The position numbers and the translations under genes were made by a program. The notes below the pieces were generated by a model. That model was not told the DNA's origin, ran no database searches, and saw nothing but the letters and a program-made list of their open reading frames with translations. This document shows, piece after piece, positions 24,407-36,463 of a stretch of DNA of 64,000 bases; the stretch's first letter is position 1, and each line of letters begins with the position of its first letter. The stretch is from Hydractinia symbiolongicarpus (Eukaryota; Cnidaria; Hydrozoa; Anthoathecata; Hydractiniidae), in assembly GCF_029227915.1 (NCBI RefSeq), contig NC_079883.1:18044001-18108000 (forward strand), written 5' to 3'.

Positions 24407-25791
24407 TTAACTACGAGTACATGCGTCTAACGACTGTAATATGGCCTCTTGCGGCCTAATAAAGACCTTACACGTACATCAAGTGGTTGCACGTGCCTGC
24501 GCAGGTTATCATTGGTCTTATCCTTCCACTCTCAAAGGACTACGAAGTCCCAAGTTGGTTTTCATAGCGCCACGGCTTCACAACACCGTCAAACACGTGT
24601 ACAGGCCCCTAAAGGCTGTAATATGGCCTTTTGCGGCCTAATAAAGTCCGTATACATAAATCACGTTGTTCCACGTGCCTGCGCAGGTTACCATTGGTCT
24701 AATCCTTCCACTCTCAATGGACTACGACGTCACAAGTCGTTTTCCATTGCGCCATGGCGTTATAACACCGTTAACTACAAGTACATGCGTCTAACGACTG
24801 TAATAAGGCCTCTTGCAGCCTAATAAAGGCCTTACACGTATATCAAGTGGTTGCACGTGCCTGCGCAGGTTATCATTGGTCTTATCCTTCCACTCTCAAA
24901 GGACTACGAAGTCCCAAGTTGTTTTTCATAGCGCCACGGCTTCACAACACCGTCAAACACGTGTACAGGCCCCTAAAGGCTGTAATATGGCCTTTTGCGG
25001 CCTAATAAAGTCCGTATACATAAATCACGTTGTTCCACGTGCCTGCGCAGGTTACCATTGGTCTAATCCTTCCACTCTCAATGGACTACGACGTCACAAG
25101 TCGATTTCCATTGCGCCATGGCGTTATAACACCGTTAACTACAAGTACATGCGTCTAACGACTGTAATAAGGCCTCTTGCAGCCTAATAAAGGCCTTACA
25201 CGAATATCAAGTGGTTGCACGTGCCTGCGCAGGTTATCATTGGTCTTATCCTTCCACTCTCAAAGGACTACGAAGTCCCAAGTTGTTTTTCATAGCGCCA
25301 CGGCTTCACAACACCGTCAAACACGTGTACAGGCCCCTAAAGGCTGTAATATGGCCTTTTGCGGCCTAATAAAGTCCGTATACATAAATCACGTTGTTCC
25401 ACGTGCCTGCGCAGGTTACCATTGGTCTAATCCTTCCACTCTCAATGAACTACGACGTCAAAAGTCGTTTTCCATTGCGCCATGGCGTTATAACACCGTT
25501 AACTACAAGTACATGCGTCTAACGACTGTAATATGGCCTCTTGCAGCCTAATAAAGGCCTTACACGTATATCACGTGGTTGCACGTGCCTGCGCAGGTTA
25601 CCATTGGTCTAATCCTTCCACTCTCAATGGACTACGACGTCACAAGTCGTTTTCCATTGCGCCATGGCGTTATAACACCGTTAACTACAAGTACATGCGT
25701 CTAACGACTGTAATAAGGCCTCTTGCAGCCTAATAAAGGCCTTACACGTATATCACGTGGTTGCACGTGCCTGCGCAGGTTACCATTGGTC
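24407..25791 (-). repeat. 9-monomer duplication, second copy
   Basis: Matches the first copy to about 25791. Then this copy runs into TCTTCTCCTTCCACTC, whereas the first runs into TCTAATCCTTCCACTC (~24153), followed by ~250 bp that match ~26335-26585. The first copy has thus lost the monomers that correspond to ~25792-26335. Confidence 0.85.
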
Positions 25792-27000
25792 TTCTCCTTC
25801 CACTCTCAATGAACTACGACGTCCCAAGTAGTTTTCCATTGCGCCATGGCTTTATAACAGCGTCAGCCACACGTACAAGCCCCTAAGGGCTGCAATATAG
25901 CCTTTTGTACACTAATAAAGGCCTTACACGTATATCACGTGGTTGCACGTGCCTGCGCAGGTTATCATTAGTCTTATCCTTCCACTCTCAAAGGACTACG
26001 AAGTCCCAAGTTGTTTTCCATTGCGCCATGGCTTTATAACACAGTCAGCCACGTGTACATGCCTCTAAAGGCTATAGTATGGCCTTTTGCTGACTAATAG
26101 AGACCGTACACATAAATCACGTTGTTCCACGTGCCTGCGCAAGTTACGATTGGACTAATCTTTCCACTCTCAATGGACTAAGACGTCCCAAGTTGTTTGC
26201 AATTGCGCCACAGCTTTATAACACCGTCAACCACGTGTACAGGTCTCTAAAGGCTGTAATATGACCTTTTGCAGCCTAATAAAGGCCGTACACCCAATTC
26301 GCGTTGTTCCACGTGCCTGCGCAGGTTACTATTCGTCTAATCCTTCCACTCTCAATGGACTACGACGTTCCAAGTTGTTTACCATTGTGTCATGGCGTTA
26401 TAACGCTGTCAATTACAGGTACAGGCCCCTAAGGGCTGCAATATAGCCTCTTGTACCCTAATAAAGGCCTTCCACGTATATCACGTGGTTGCACGTGCCT
26501 GCGCAAGTTACCATTGGTCTTATCCTTCCACTCTCAATGGACTACGACGTCCCAAGTAGTTTTTCATTGCGCCATGGCTTTATAACAGCGTCAGCCACAC
26601 GTACAAGCCCCTAAGGGCTGTAATATAGCCTCTTGTACACTAATAAAGGCCTTACACGTATATCACGTGGTTGCACGTTCCTGCGCAGGTTATCATTGGT
26701 CTTATCCTTCCGCGCTCAATCGACTACGACGTCCCAAGTTGTTTTCCATAGGGCCACGGCTTCACAACACCGTCAAACACGTGTACAGGCCCCTAAAGGC
26801 TGCCTCTTGCAGCCTAATAAAGGCCTTACACGTATATCACGTGGTTGCACGTTCCTGCGCAGGTTATCATTGGTCTTATCCTTCCGCGCTCAATCGACTA
26901 CGACGTCCCAAGTTGTTTTCCATAGGGCCACGTCTTCACAACACCGTCAACCACGTGTACAGGCCCCTAAAGGCTGCCTCTTGCAGCCTAATAAAGGCCT
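25792..27000 (-). repeat. Inverted proximal S, including two 174-bp monomers
   Basis: Reverse complement of ~13080-14290 (sum 40083). The GTAATTGACAG-type monomer is at ~26400 and the GACTAATAGAGACC variant at ~26090. Two 174 bp monomers lie at about 26650-27000. It also mirrors ~31375-32335 on the other side (sum 58375). Confidence 0.88.
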
Positions 27001-28554
27001 TACACGTATATCACGTGGTTCCACGTGCCTGCGCAGGTTACCATTTGTCTAATCCTTCCACTCTCAATGGACTACGACGTCACAAGTCGTTTTCCATTGC
27101 GCCATGGCGTTATAACACCGTTAACTACGGGTACATGCGTCTAACGACTGTAATATGGCCTTTTGCAGCCTAATAAAGGCCTTACACATATATCACGTGG
27201 TTGCACGTGCCTGCGCAGGTTACCATAAGTCTTCTCCTTCCACTCTCAATGAACTACGACGTCCCAAGTAGTTTTTCATTGCGCCATGGCTTTATAAATG
27301 CGTCAGCCACACGTACAAGCCCCTAAGGGCTGTAATATAGCCTCTTGTACACTAATAAAGGCCTTACACGTATATCACGTGGTTGCACGTGCCTGCGCAG
27401 GTTATCATTGGTCTTATCCTTCCACTCTCAAAGGACTACGAAGTCCCAAGTTGTTTTCCATAGCGCCACGGCTTCACAACACCGTCAAACACGTGTACAG
27501 GCCCCTAAAGGCTGTAATATTGGCTTTTGCGGCCTAATAAAGTCCGTATACATAAATCACGTTGTTCCACGTGCCTGCGCAGGTTACCATTGGTCTAATC
27601 CTTCCACTCTCAATGGACTACGACGTCACAAGTCGTTTTCCATTGCGCCATGGCGTTATAACACCGTTAACTACAAGTACATGCGTCTAACGACTGTAAT
27701 ATGGCCTCTTGCAGCCTAATAAAGGCCTTACACGTATATCACGTGGTTCCACGTGCCTGCGCAGGTTACCATTTGTCTAATCCTTCCACTCTCAATGGAC
27801 TACGACGTCACAAGTCGTTTTCCATTGCGCCATGGCGTTATAACACCGTTAACTACAAGTACATGCGTCTAACGACTGTAATATGGCCTCTTGCAGCCTA
27901 ATAAAGGCCTTACACGTATATCACGTGGTTGCACGTGCCTGCGCAGGTTAGCATTGGTCTTATCCTTCCACTCTCAATGGACTACGACGTCCTAAGTGGT
28001 TTTCCATAGCGCCACGGCGTTATAAGACCGTCAACCACGTGTACAGCCCCCTAAAGGCTGTAATATGGCCTTTTGCGCTCTAATAAAGTCCGTATACATA
28101 AATCACGTTGTTTCACGTGCCTGCGCAGGTTACCATTGGTCTTATCCTTCCACTCTCAATGGACTACGACGTCTTAAGTCGTTTTCCATTGCGCCATGGC
28201 GGTATAACACCGTTAACTACGAGTACATGAGTCTAACGACTGTAATATGGCCTCTTGCAGCCTAATAAAGGCCTTACACGTATATCACGTGGTTGCACGT
28301 GCCTGCGCAGGTTAGCATTGGTCTTATCCTTCCACTCTCAATGGACTACGACGTCACAAGTCGTTTTCCATTGCGCCATGGCGTTATAACACCGTTAACT
28401 ACAAGTACATGCGTCTAACGACTGTAATATGGCCTCTTGCAGCCTAATAAAGGCCTTACACGTATATCACGTGGTTGCACGTGCCTGCGCAGGTTAGGAT
28501 TGGTCTTATCCTTCCGCTCTCAAAGGACTACGAAGTCCCAAGTTGTTTTCCATA
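26040..28554 (-). repeat. Left arm of giant palindrome 2
   Basis: Reverse complement of 29821-32335 with constant sum 58375; matched landmarks include 26261, 26633, 26667, 27345 and 28065. The arm ends at 28554 in GTTTTCCATA, mirrored by TATGGAAAAC at 29821. A one-monomer patch at ~27826-27955 differs from its partner without a change of length. Confidence 0.9.
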
Positions 28555-28562
28555 TATGTTTG
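28551..28562. other. Inversion junction 2 (CATATATG with ~5 bp filler)
   Basis: Reverse monomers end at 28554 (...TTTTCCATA) and forward monomers resume at about 28560 (TTGGAACGTCG). The ~5 bases TATGT at 28555-28559 fit neither template at that phase. With the arm end they form CATATATG, an 8 bp palindrome (28551-28558). Filler of this kind is typical of end-joining or polymerase slippage at a switch. Confidence 0.85.
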
Positions 28563-29820
28563 GAACGTCGTAGTCCATTGAGAGTGGAAGGATTAGACGA
28601 ATAGTAACCTGCGCAGGCACGTGTACCAACGCGAATTGGGTGTACGGCCTTTATTAGGCTGCAAAAGGTCATATTACAGCCTTTAGAGACCTGTACACGT
28701 GGTTGACGGTGTTATAACACCATGGCGCAATGGAAAACGACTTGTGACGTCGTAGTCCATTGAGAGTGGAAGGATTAGACCAATGGTAACCTGCGCAGGC
28801 ACGTGGAACAACGTGATTTATGTATACGGACTTTATTAGGCCGCAAAAGGCCATATTACAGCCTTTAGGGGCCTGTACACGTGTTTGACGGTGTTGTGAA
28901 GCCGTGGCGCTATGAAAAACAACTTGGGACTTCGTAGTCCTTTGAGAGTGGAAGGATAAGACCGATGATAACCTGCGCAGGCACGTGCAACCACGTGATA
29001 TACGTGTAAGGCCTTTATTAGTGTACAAGAGGCTATATTACAGCCCTTAGGGGCTTGTACGTGTGGCTGACGCTGTTATAAAGCCATGGCGCAATGAAAA
29101 ACTACTTGGGACGTCGTAGTTCATTGAGAGTGGAAGGAGAAGACTAATGGTAACCTGCGCAGGCACGTGCAACCACGTGATATATGTGTAAGGCCTTTAT
29201 TAGGCTGCAAAACGCCATATTACAGTCGTTAGACGCATGTACCCGTAGTTAACGGTGTTATAACGCCATGGCGCAACGGAAAACGACTTGGGACGTCGTA
29301 GTCCATTGAGAGGGGAAGGATTAGACCAATTTTAACCTGCGCAGGAACGTGCAACCACGTGATATACGTGTAAGGCCTTCATTAGGGTACAAGAGGCTAT
29401 CTTACAGCCGTTTGGGGCCTGTGCGCGTGGCTGACTGTGTTATAAAGCCATGGCGCAATGGAAAACAACTTGGGACTTCGTAGTCCTTTGAAAGTGGAAG
29501 GATAAGACCAATGATAACCTGCGCAGGCACGTGCAACCACGTGATATACGTGTAAGGCCTTTATTAGTGTACAAGAGGCTATATTGCAGCCCTTAGGGGC
29601 TTGTACGTGTGGCTGACGCTGTTATAAAGCCATGGCGCATGGGAAAACTACTTGGGACGTCGTAGTTCATTGAGAGTGGAAGGATTAGACAAATGGTAAC
29701 CTGCGCAGGCACGTGGAACAACGTGATTTATGTGTACGGACTTTATTAGGCCGCAAAATGCCATATTACAGCCTTTAGGGGCCTGCACACGTGTTTGACG
29801 GTGTTGTAAAGCCGTGGCGC
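28555..29820 (+). other. Spacer (loop) of giant palindrome 2, 1266 bp
   Basis: About seven forward monomers between the arms. A hybrid monomer at 28701-28720 passes from TGTACACGTGGTTGACGG to TGTTATAACACCATGG. Private variants include CACGTGTACCAACGCG (~28618). No gene or foreign sequence. Confidence 0.88.
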
Positions 29821-32335
29821 TATGGAAAACAACTTGGGACTTCGTAGTCCTTTGAGAGCGGAAGGATAAGACCAATCCTAACCTGCGCAGGCACGTGCAA
29901 CCACGTGATATACGTGTAAGGCCTTTATTAGGCTGCAAGAGGCCATATTACAGTCGTTAGACGCATGTACTTGTAGTTAACGGTGTTATAACGCCATGGC
30001 GCAATGGAAAACGACTTGTGACGTCGTAGTCCATTGAGAGTGGAAGGATAAGACCAATGCTAACCTGCGCAGGCACGTGCAACCACGTGATATACGTGTA
30101 AGGCCTTTATTAGGCTGCAAGAGGCCATATTACAGTCGTTAGACTCATGTACTCGTAGTTAACGGTGTTATACCGCCATGGCGCAATGGAAAACGACTTA
30201 AGACGTCGTAGTCCATTGAGAGTGGAAGGATAAGACCAATGGTAACCTGCGCAGGCACGTGAAACAACGTGATTTATGTATACGGACTTTATTAGAGCGC
30301 AAAAGGCCATATTACAGCCTTTAGGGGGCTGTACACGTGGTTGACGGTCTTATAACGCCGTGGCGCTATGGAAAACGACTTAAGACGTCGTAGTCCATTG
30401 AGAGTGGAAGGATAAGACCAATGGTAACCTGCGCAGGCACGTGAAACAACGTGATTTATGTATACGGACTTTATTAGAGCGCAAAAGGCCATATTACAGC
30501 CTTTAGGGGGCTGTACACGTGGTTGACGGTCTTATAACGCCGTGGCGCTATGGAAAACGACTTGTGACGTCGTAGTCCATTGAGAGTGGAAGGATTAGAC
30601 AAATGGTAACCTGCGCAGGCACGTGGAACCACGTGATATACGTGTAAGGCCTTTATTAGGCTGCAAGAGGCCATATTACAGTCGTTAGACGCATGTACTT
30701 GTAGTTAACGGTGTTATAACGCCATGGCGCAATGGAAAACGACTTGTGACGTCGTAGTCCATTGAGAGTGGAAGGATTAGACCAATGGTAACCTGCGCAG
30801 GCACGTGGAACAACGTGATTTATGTATACGGACTTTATTAGGCCGCAAAAGCCAATATTACAGCCTTTAGGGGCCTGTACACGTGTTTGACGGTGTTGTG
30901 AAGCCGTGGCGCTATGGAAAACAACTTGGGACTTCGTAGTCCTTTGAGAGTGGAAGGATAAGACCAATGATAACCTGCGCAGGCACGTGCAACCACGTGA
31001 TATACGTGTAAGGCCTTTATTAGTGTACAAGAGGCTATATTACAGCCCTTAGGGGCTTGTACGTGTGGCTGACGCTGTTATAAAGCCATGGCGCAATGAA
31101 AAACTACTTGGGACGTCGTAGTTCATTGAGAGTGGAAGGAGAAGACTTATGGTAACCTGCGCAGGCACGTGCAACCACGTGATATATGTGTAAGGCCTTT
31201 ATTAGGCTGCAAAAGGCCATATTACAGTCGTTAGACGCATGTACCCGTAGTTAACGGTGTTATAACGCCATGGCGCAATGGAAAACGACTTGTGACGTCG
31301 TAGTCCATTGAGAGTGGAAGGATTAGACAAATGGTAACCTGCGCAGGCACGTGGAACCACGTGATATACGTGTAAGGCCTTTATTAGGCTGCAAGAGGCA
31401 GCCTTTAGGGGCCTGTACACGTGGTTGACGGTGTTGTGAAGACGTGGCCCTATGGAAAACAACTTGGGACGTCGTAGTCGATTGAGCGCGGAAGGATAAG
31501 ACCAATGATAACCTGCGCAGGAACGTGCAACCACGTGATATACGTGTAAGGCCTTTATTAGGCTGCAAGAGGCAGCCTTTAGGGGCCTGTACACGTGTTT
31601 GACGGTGTTGTGAAGCCGTGGCCCTATGGAAAACAACTTGGGACGTCGTAGTCGATTGAGCGCGGAAGGATAAGACCAATGATAACCTGCGCAGGAACGT
31701 GCAACCACGTGATATACGTGTAAGGCCTTTATTAGTGTACAAGAGGCTATATTACAGCCCTTAGGGGCTTGTACGTGTGGCTGACGCTGTTATAAAGCCA
31801 TGGCGCAATGAAAAACTACTTGGGACGTCGTAGTCCATTGAGAGTGGAAGGATAAGACCAATGGTAACTTGCGCAGGCACGTGCAACCACGTGATATACG
31901 TGGAAGGCCTTTATTAGGGTACAAGAGGCTATATTGCAGCCCTTAGGGGCCTGTACCTGTAATTGACAGCGTTATAACGCCATGACACAATGGTAAACAA
32001 CTTGGAACGTCGTAGTCCATTGAGAGTGGAAGGATTAGACGAATAGTAACCTGCGCAGGCACGTGGAACAACGCGAATTGGGTGTACGGCCTTTATTAGG
32101 CTGCAAAAGGTCATATTACAGCCTTTAGAGACCTGTACACGTGGTTGACGGTGTTATAAAGCTGTGGCGCAATTGCAAACAACTTGGGACGTCTTAGTCC
32201 ATTGAGAGTGGAAAGATTAGTCCAATCGTAACTTGCGCAGGCACGTGGAACAACGTGATTTATGTGTACGGTCTCTATTAGTCAGCAAAAGGCCATACTA
32301 TAGCCTTTAGAGGCATGTACACGTGGCTGACTGTG
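29821..32335 (+). repeat. Right arm of giant palindrome 2
   Basis: Complement of 26040-28554. It contains two adjacent near-identical copies of a GTGAAACAACGTG monomer (~30231-30412 and ~30413-30594), the second of which replaces a different monomer in the partner arm. Two 174 bp monomers lie at ~31395-31740. Divergence begins at 32332-32342, where two monomers (364 bp) have been lost relative to 14030-14400. Confidence 0.88.
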
Positions 32336-32459
32336 TTATAACGCCATGGCGCAATGGAAAACGACTTGTGACGTCGTAGTCCATTGAGAGTGGAAGGATT
32401 AGACCAATGGTAACCTGCGCAGGCACGTGCAACCACGTGATATACGTGTAAGGCCTTTA

Positions 32460-33551
32460 TTAGGCTGCAAGAGGCCATATTACAGTCGTTAGACGCATGT
32501 ACTTGTAGTTAACGGTGTTATAACGCCATGGCGCAATGGAAAACGACTTGTGACGTCGTAGTCCATTGAGAGTGGAAGGATTAGACCAATGGTAACCTGC
32601 GCAGGCACGTGGAACAACGTGATTTATGTATACGGACTTTATTAGGCCGCAAAAGGCCATATTACAGCCTTTAGGGGCCTGTACACGTGTTTGACGGTGT
32701 TGTGAAGCCGTGGCGCTATGAAAAACAACTTGGGACTTCGTAGTCCTTTGAGAGTGGAAGGATAAGACCAATGATAACCTGCGCAGGCACGTGCAACCAC
32801 TTGATATTCGTGTAAGGCCTTTATTAGGCTGCAAGAGGCCTTATTACAGTCGTTAGACGCATGTACTTGTAGTTAACGGTGTTATAACGCCATGGCGCAA
32901 TGGAAATCGACTTGTGACGTCGTAGTCCATTGAGAGTGGAAGGATTAGACCAATGGTAACCTGCGCAGGCACGTGGAACAACGTGATTTATGTATACGGA
33001 CTTTATTAGGCCGCAAAAGGCCATATTACAGCCTTTAGGGGCCTGTACACGTGTTTGACGGTGTTGTGAAGCCGTGGCGCTATGAAAAACAACTTGGGAC
33101 TTCGTAGTCCTTTGAGAGTGGAAGGATAAGACCAATGATAACCTGCGCAGGCACGTGCAACCACTTGATATACGTGTAAGGCCTTTATTAGGCTGCAAGA
33201 GGCCTTATTACAGTCGTTAGACGCATGTACTTGTAGTTAACGGTGTTATAACGCCATGGCGCAATGGAAAACGACTTGTGACGTCGTAGTCCATTGAGAG
33301 TGGAAGGATTAGACCAATGGTAACCTGCGCAGGCACGTGGAACAACGTGATTTATGTATACGGACTTTATTAGGCCGCAAAAGGCCATATTACAGCCTTT
33401 AGGGGCCTGTACACGTGTTTGACGGTGTTGTGAAGCCGTGGCGCTATGAAAAACAACTTGGGACTTCGTAGTCCTTTGAGAGTGGAAGGATAAGACCAAT
33501 GATAACCTGCGCAGGCACGTGCAACCACTTGATATACGTGTAAGGTCTTTA
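32460..33551 (+). repeat. 364-bp dimer x3, second forward copy
   Basis: Landmarks at 32460, 32824 and 33188. Same private variants (GATATTCGTG, GGAAATCGAC) and order as 14532-15623, at a constant offset of 17928 bp. Confidence 0.9.
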
Positions 33552-34426
33552 TTAGGCGGCAAGAGGCCATATTACAGTCGTTAGACGCATGTACTCGTAG
33601 TTAACGGTGTTATAACGCCATGGCGCAACGGAAAACGACTTGGGACGTCGTAGTCCATTGAGAGGGGAAGGATTAGACCAATGGTAACCTGCGCAGGAAC
33701 GTGCAACCACGTGATATACGTGTAAGGCCTTTATTAGGGTTCAAGAGGCTATATTACAGCCGTTTGGGGCCTGTGCGCGTGGCTGACGCTGTTATAAAGC
33801 TATGGCGCAATGGAAAACAACTTGGGACGTCGTAGTCCATTGAGAGTGGAAGGATAAGACCAATGGTAACCTGCGCAGGCACGTGGAACAACGTGATTCA
33901 TGTATGCGGACTTTATTAGGCCGAAAAAGGCCATATTACAGCCTTTAGGGGCCTGTACACGTGTTTGACGGTGTTGTAAAGCCGTGGCGCTATAGAAAAC
34001 AACTTGGGACTTCGTAGTCCTTTGAGAGTGGAAGGATAAGACAAATGATAACCTGCGCAGGAACGTGCAACCACGTGATATACGTGTAAGGCCTTTATTA
34101 GGGTTCAAGAGGCTATATTACAGCCGTTTGGGGCCTGTGCGCGTGGCTGACGCTGTTATAAAGCTATGGCGCAATGGAAAACAACTTGGGACGTCGTAGT
34201 CCATTGAGAGTGGAAGGATAAGACCAATGGTAACCTGCGCAGGCACGTGGAACAACGTGATTCATGTATGCGGACTTTATTAGGCCGCAAAAGGCCATAT
34301 TACAGCCTTTAGGGGCCTGTACACGTGTTTGACGGTGTTGTAAAGCCGTGGCGCTATGGAAAACAACTTGGGACTTCGTAGTCCTTTGAGAGTGGAAGGA
34401 TAAGACCAATGATAACCTGCGCAGGC

Positions 34427-35336
34427 ACGTGCAACCACGTGATATACGTGTAAGGCCTTTATTAGTGTACAAGAGGCTATATTACAGCCCTTAGGGGCTT
34501 GTACGTGTGGCTGACGCTGTTATAAAGCCATGGCGCAATGAAAAACTACTTGGGACGTCGTAGTTCATTGAGAGTGGAAGGAGAAGACTAATGGTAACCT
34601 GCGCAGGCACGTGCAACCACGTGATATATGTGTAAGGCCTTTATTAGGCTGCAAAAAGCCATATTACAGTCGTTAGACGCATGTACCCGTAGTTAACGGT
34701 GTTATTACGCCATGGCGCAATGGAAAACAACTTGGGACGTCGTAGTCCATTGAGAGTGGAAGGATAAGACCAATGGTAACTTGAGCAGGCACGTGCAACC
34801 ACGTGATATACGTGTAAGGCCTTTATTAGGGTACAAGAGGCTATATTGCAGCCCTTAGGGGCCTGTACCTGTAATTGACGGCGTTATAACGCCATGGCAC
34901 AATGGTAAACAACTTGGAACGTCGTAGTCCATTGAGAGTGGAAGGATTAGACGAATAGTAACCTGCGCAGGCACGTGGAACAACGCGAATTGGGTGTACG
35001 GCCTTTATTAGGCTGCAAAAGATCATATTACAGCCTTTAGAGACCTGTACACGTGGTTGACGGTGTTATAAAGCTGTGGCGCAATTGCAAACAACTTGGG
35101 ACGTCTTAGTCCATTGAGAGTGGAAAGATTAGTCCGATCGTAACTTGCGCAGGCACGTGGAACAACGTGATTTATGTGTACGGCCTCTATTAGGCAGCAA
35201 AAGGCCATACTATAGCCTTTAGAGGCATGTACACGTGGATGACTGTGTTATAAAGCCATGGCGCAATGGAAAACAACTTGGGACTTCGTAGTCCTTTGAG
35301 AGTGGAAGGATAAGACCAATGATAACCTGCGCAGGC
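34427..35336 (+). repeat. 5-monomer (910 bp) tandem duplication, copy 1
   Basis: Landmarks at 34841 and 35023 recur at 35751 and 35933. The substitution GGCACTTGCAACC at ~35336 recurs 910 bp later at ~36246 but is not at ~34426. The ends are therefore placed just after that site, though they could slide within identical sequence. Confidence 0.88.
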
Positions 35337-36246
35337 ACTTGCAACCACGTGATATACGTGTAAGGCCTTTATTAGTGTACAAGAGGCTATATTACAGCCC
35401 TTAGGGGCTTGTACGTGTGGCTGACGCTGTTATAAAGCCATGGCGCAATGAAAAACTACTTGGGACGTCGTAGTTCATTGAGAGTGGAAGGAGAAGACTA
35501 ATGGTAACCTGCGCAGGCACGTGCAACCACGTGATATATGTGTAAGGCCTTTATTAGGCTGCAAAAAGCCATATTACAGTCGTTAGACGCATGTACCCGT
35601 AGTTAACGGTGTTATTACGCCATGGCGCAATGGAAAACAACTTGGGACGTCGTAGTCCATTGAGAGTGGAAGGATAAGACCAATGGTAACTTGAGCAGGC
35701 ACGTGCAACCACGTGATATACGTGTAAGGCCTTTATTAGGGTACAAGAGGCTATATTGCAGCCCTTAGGGGCCTGTACCTGTAATTGACGGCGTTATAAC
35801 GCCATGGCACAATGGTAAACAACTTGGAACGTCGTAGTCCATTGAGAGTGGAAGGATTAGACGAATAGTAACCTGCGCAGGCACGTGGAACAACGCGAAT
35901 TGGGTGTACGGCCTTTATTAGGCTGCAAAAGATCATATTACAGCCTTTAGAGACCTGTACACGTGGTTGACGGTGTTATAAAGCTGTGGCGCAATTGCAA
36001 ACAACTTGGGACGTCTTAGTCCATTGAGAGTGGAAAGATTAGTCCGATCGTAACTTGCGCAGGCACGTGGAACAACGTGATTTATGTGTACGGCCTCTAT
36101 TAGGCAGCAAAAGGCCATACTATAGCCTTTAGAGGCATGTACACGTGGATGACTGTGTTATAAAGCCATGGCGCAATGGAAAACAACTTGGGACTTCGTA
36201 GTCCTTTGAGAGTGGAAGGATAAGACCAATGATAACCTGCGCAGGC
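35337..36246 (+). repeat. 5-monomer tandem duplication, copy 2
   Basis: Second unit of the 910 bp duplication, sharing the CACTTGCAACC change. Matching ends by about 36356, where AATGGAAAACTACCCGGG replaces AATGAAAAACTACTTGGG. Confidence 0.88.
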
Positions 36247-36463
36247 ACTTGCAACCACGTGATATACGTGTAAGGCCTTTATTAGTGTACAAGAGGCTAT
36301 ATTACAGCCCTTAGGGGCTTGTACGTGTGGCTGACGCTGTTATAAAGCCATGGCGCAATGGAAAACTACCCGGGACGTCGTAGTTCATTGAGAGTGGAAG
36401 GATAAGACCAATGATAACCTGCGCAGGCACGTGCAACCACTTGATATACGTGTAAGGCCTTTA

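Larger units (their letters stand above)
19764..27000 (-). repeat. Right arm of giant palindrome 1 (right end approximate)
   Basis: Complement of ~13080-18681. It is longer than the left arm because it contains a 1638 bp duplication. One monomer-sized patch at about 22100-22270 is replaced by a different subtype with no length change. It ends in the 174 bp run, which has two members here and three in the left arm. Confidence 0.9.
19764..28554 (-). repeat. Inverted array block (mirror of super-block S)
   Basis: Every monomer here is in reverse orientation, 8791 bp in all. From left to right it reads HOR-B, the 364 bp dimers (part of the block duplicated), the proximal S monomers, two 174 bp monomers and then S-upstream monomers, all as reverse complements. 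It matches forward sequence on both sides. Confidence 0.97.
33188..36463 (+). repeat. HOR-B copy 3 (18-mer, 3276 bp)
   Basis: Landmark 33188 recurs at 36464, 18 x 182. It is the 13-mer form plus an internal tandem duplication of five monomers (910 bp). Confidence 0.87.

Noticed and set aside
26633-27173. Two overlapping + strand frames of 139 and 168 codons in the inverted block
   Set aside because: Same repeat-derived frames seen on the other strand, simply inverted with the array.
19764-28554. Simple inversion of a segment
   Set aside because: Reversing the block would not restore a continuous 182 bp phase at its ends (CAATGGTAA would join TATGGAAAAC). It would also not explain mirror copies on both sides with 1.1-1.3 kb spacers.
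28601-28640. Possible tRNA or other small RNA near the inversion junctions
   Set aside because: Sequence on both sides is ordinary satellite; no cloverleaf, A/B box or other RNA signature seen.
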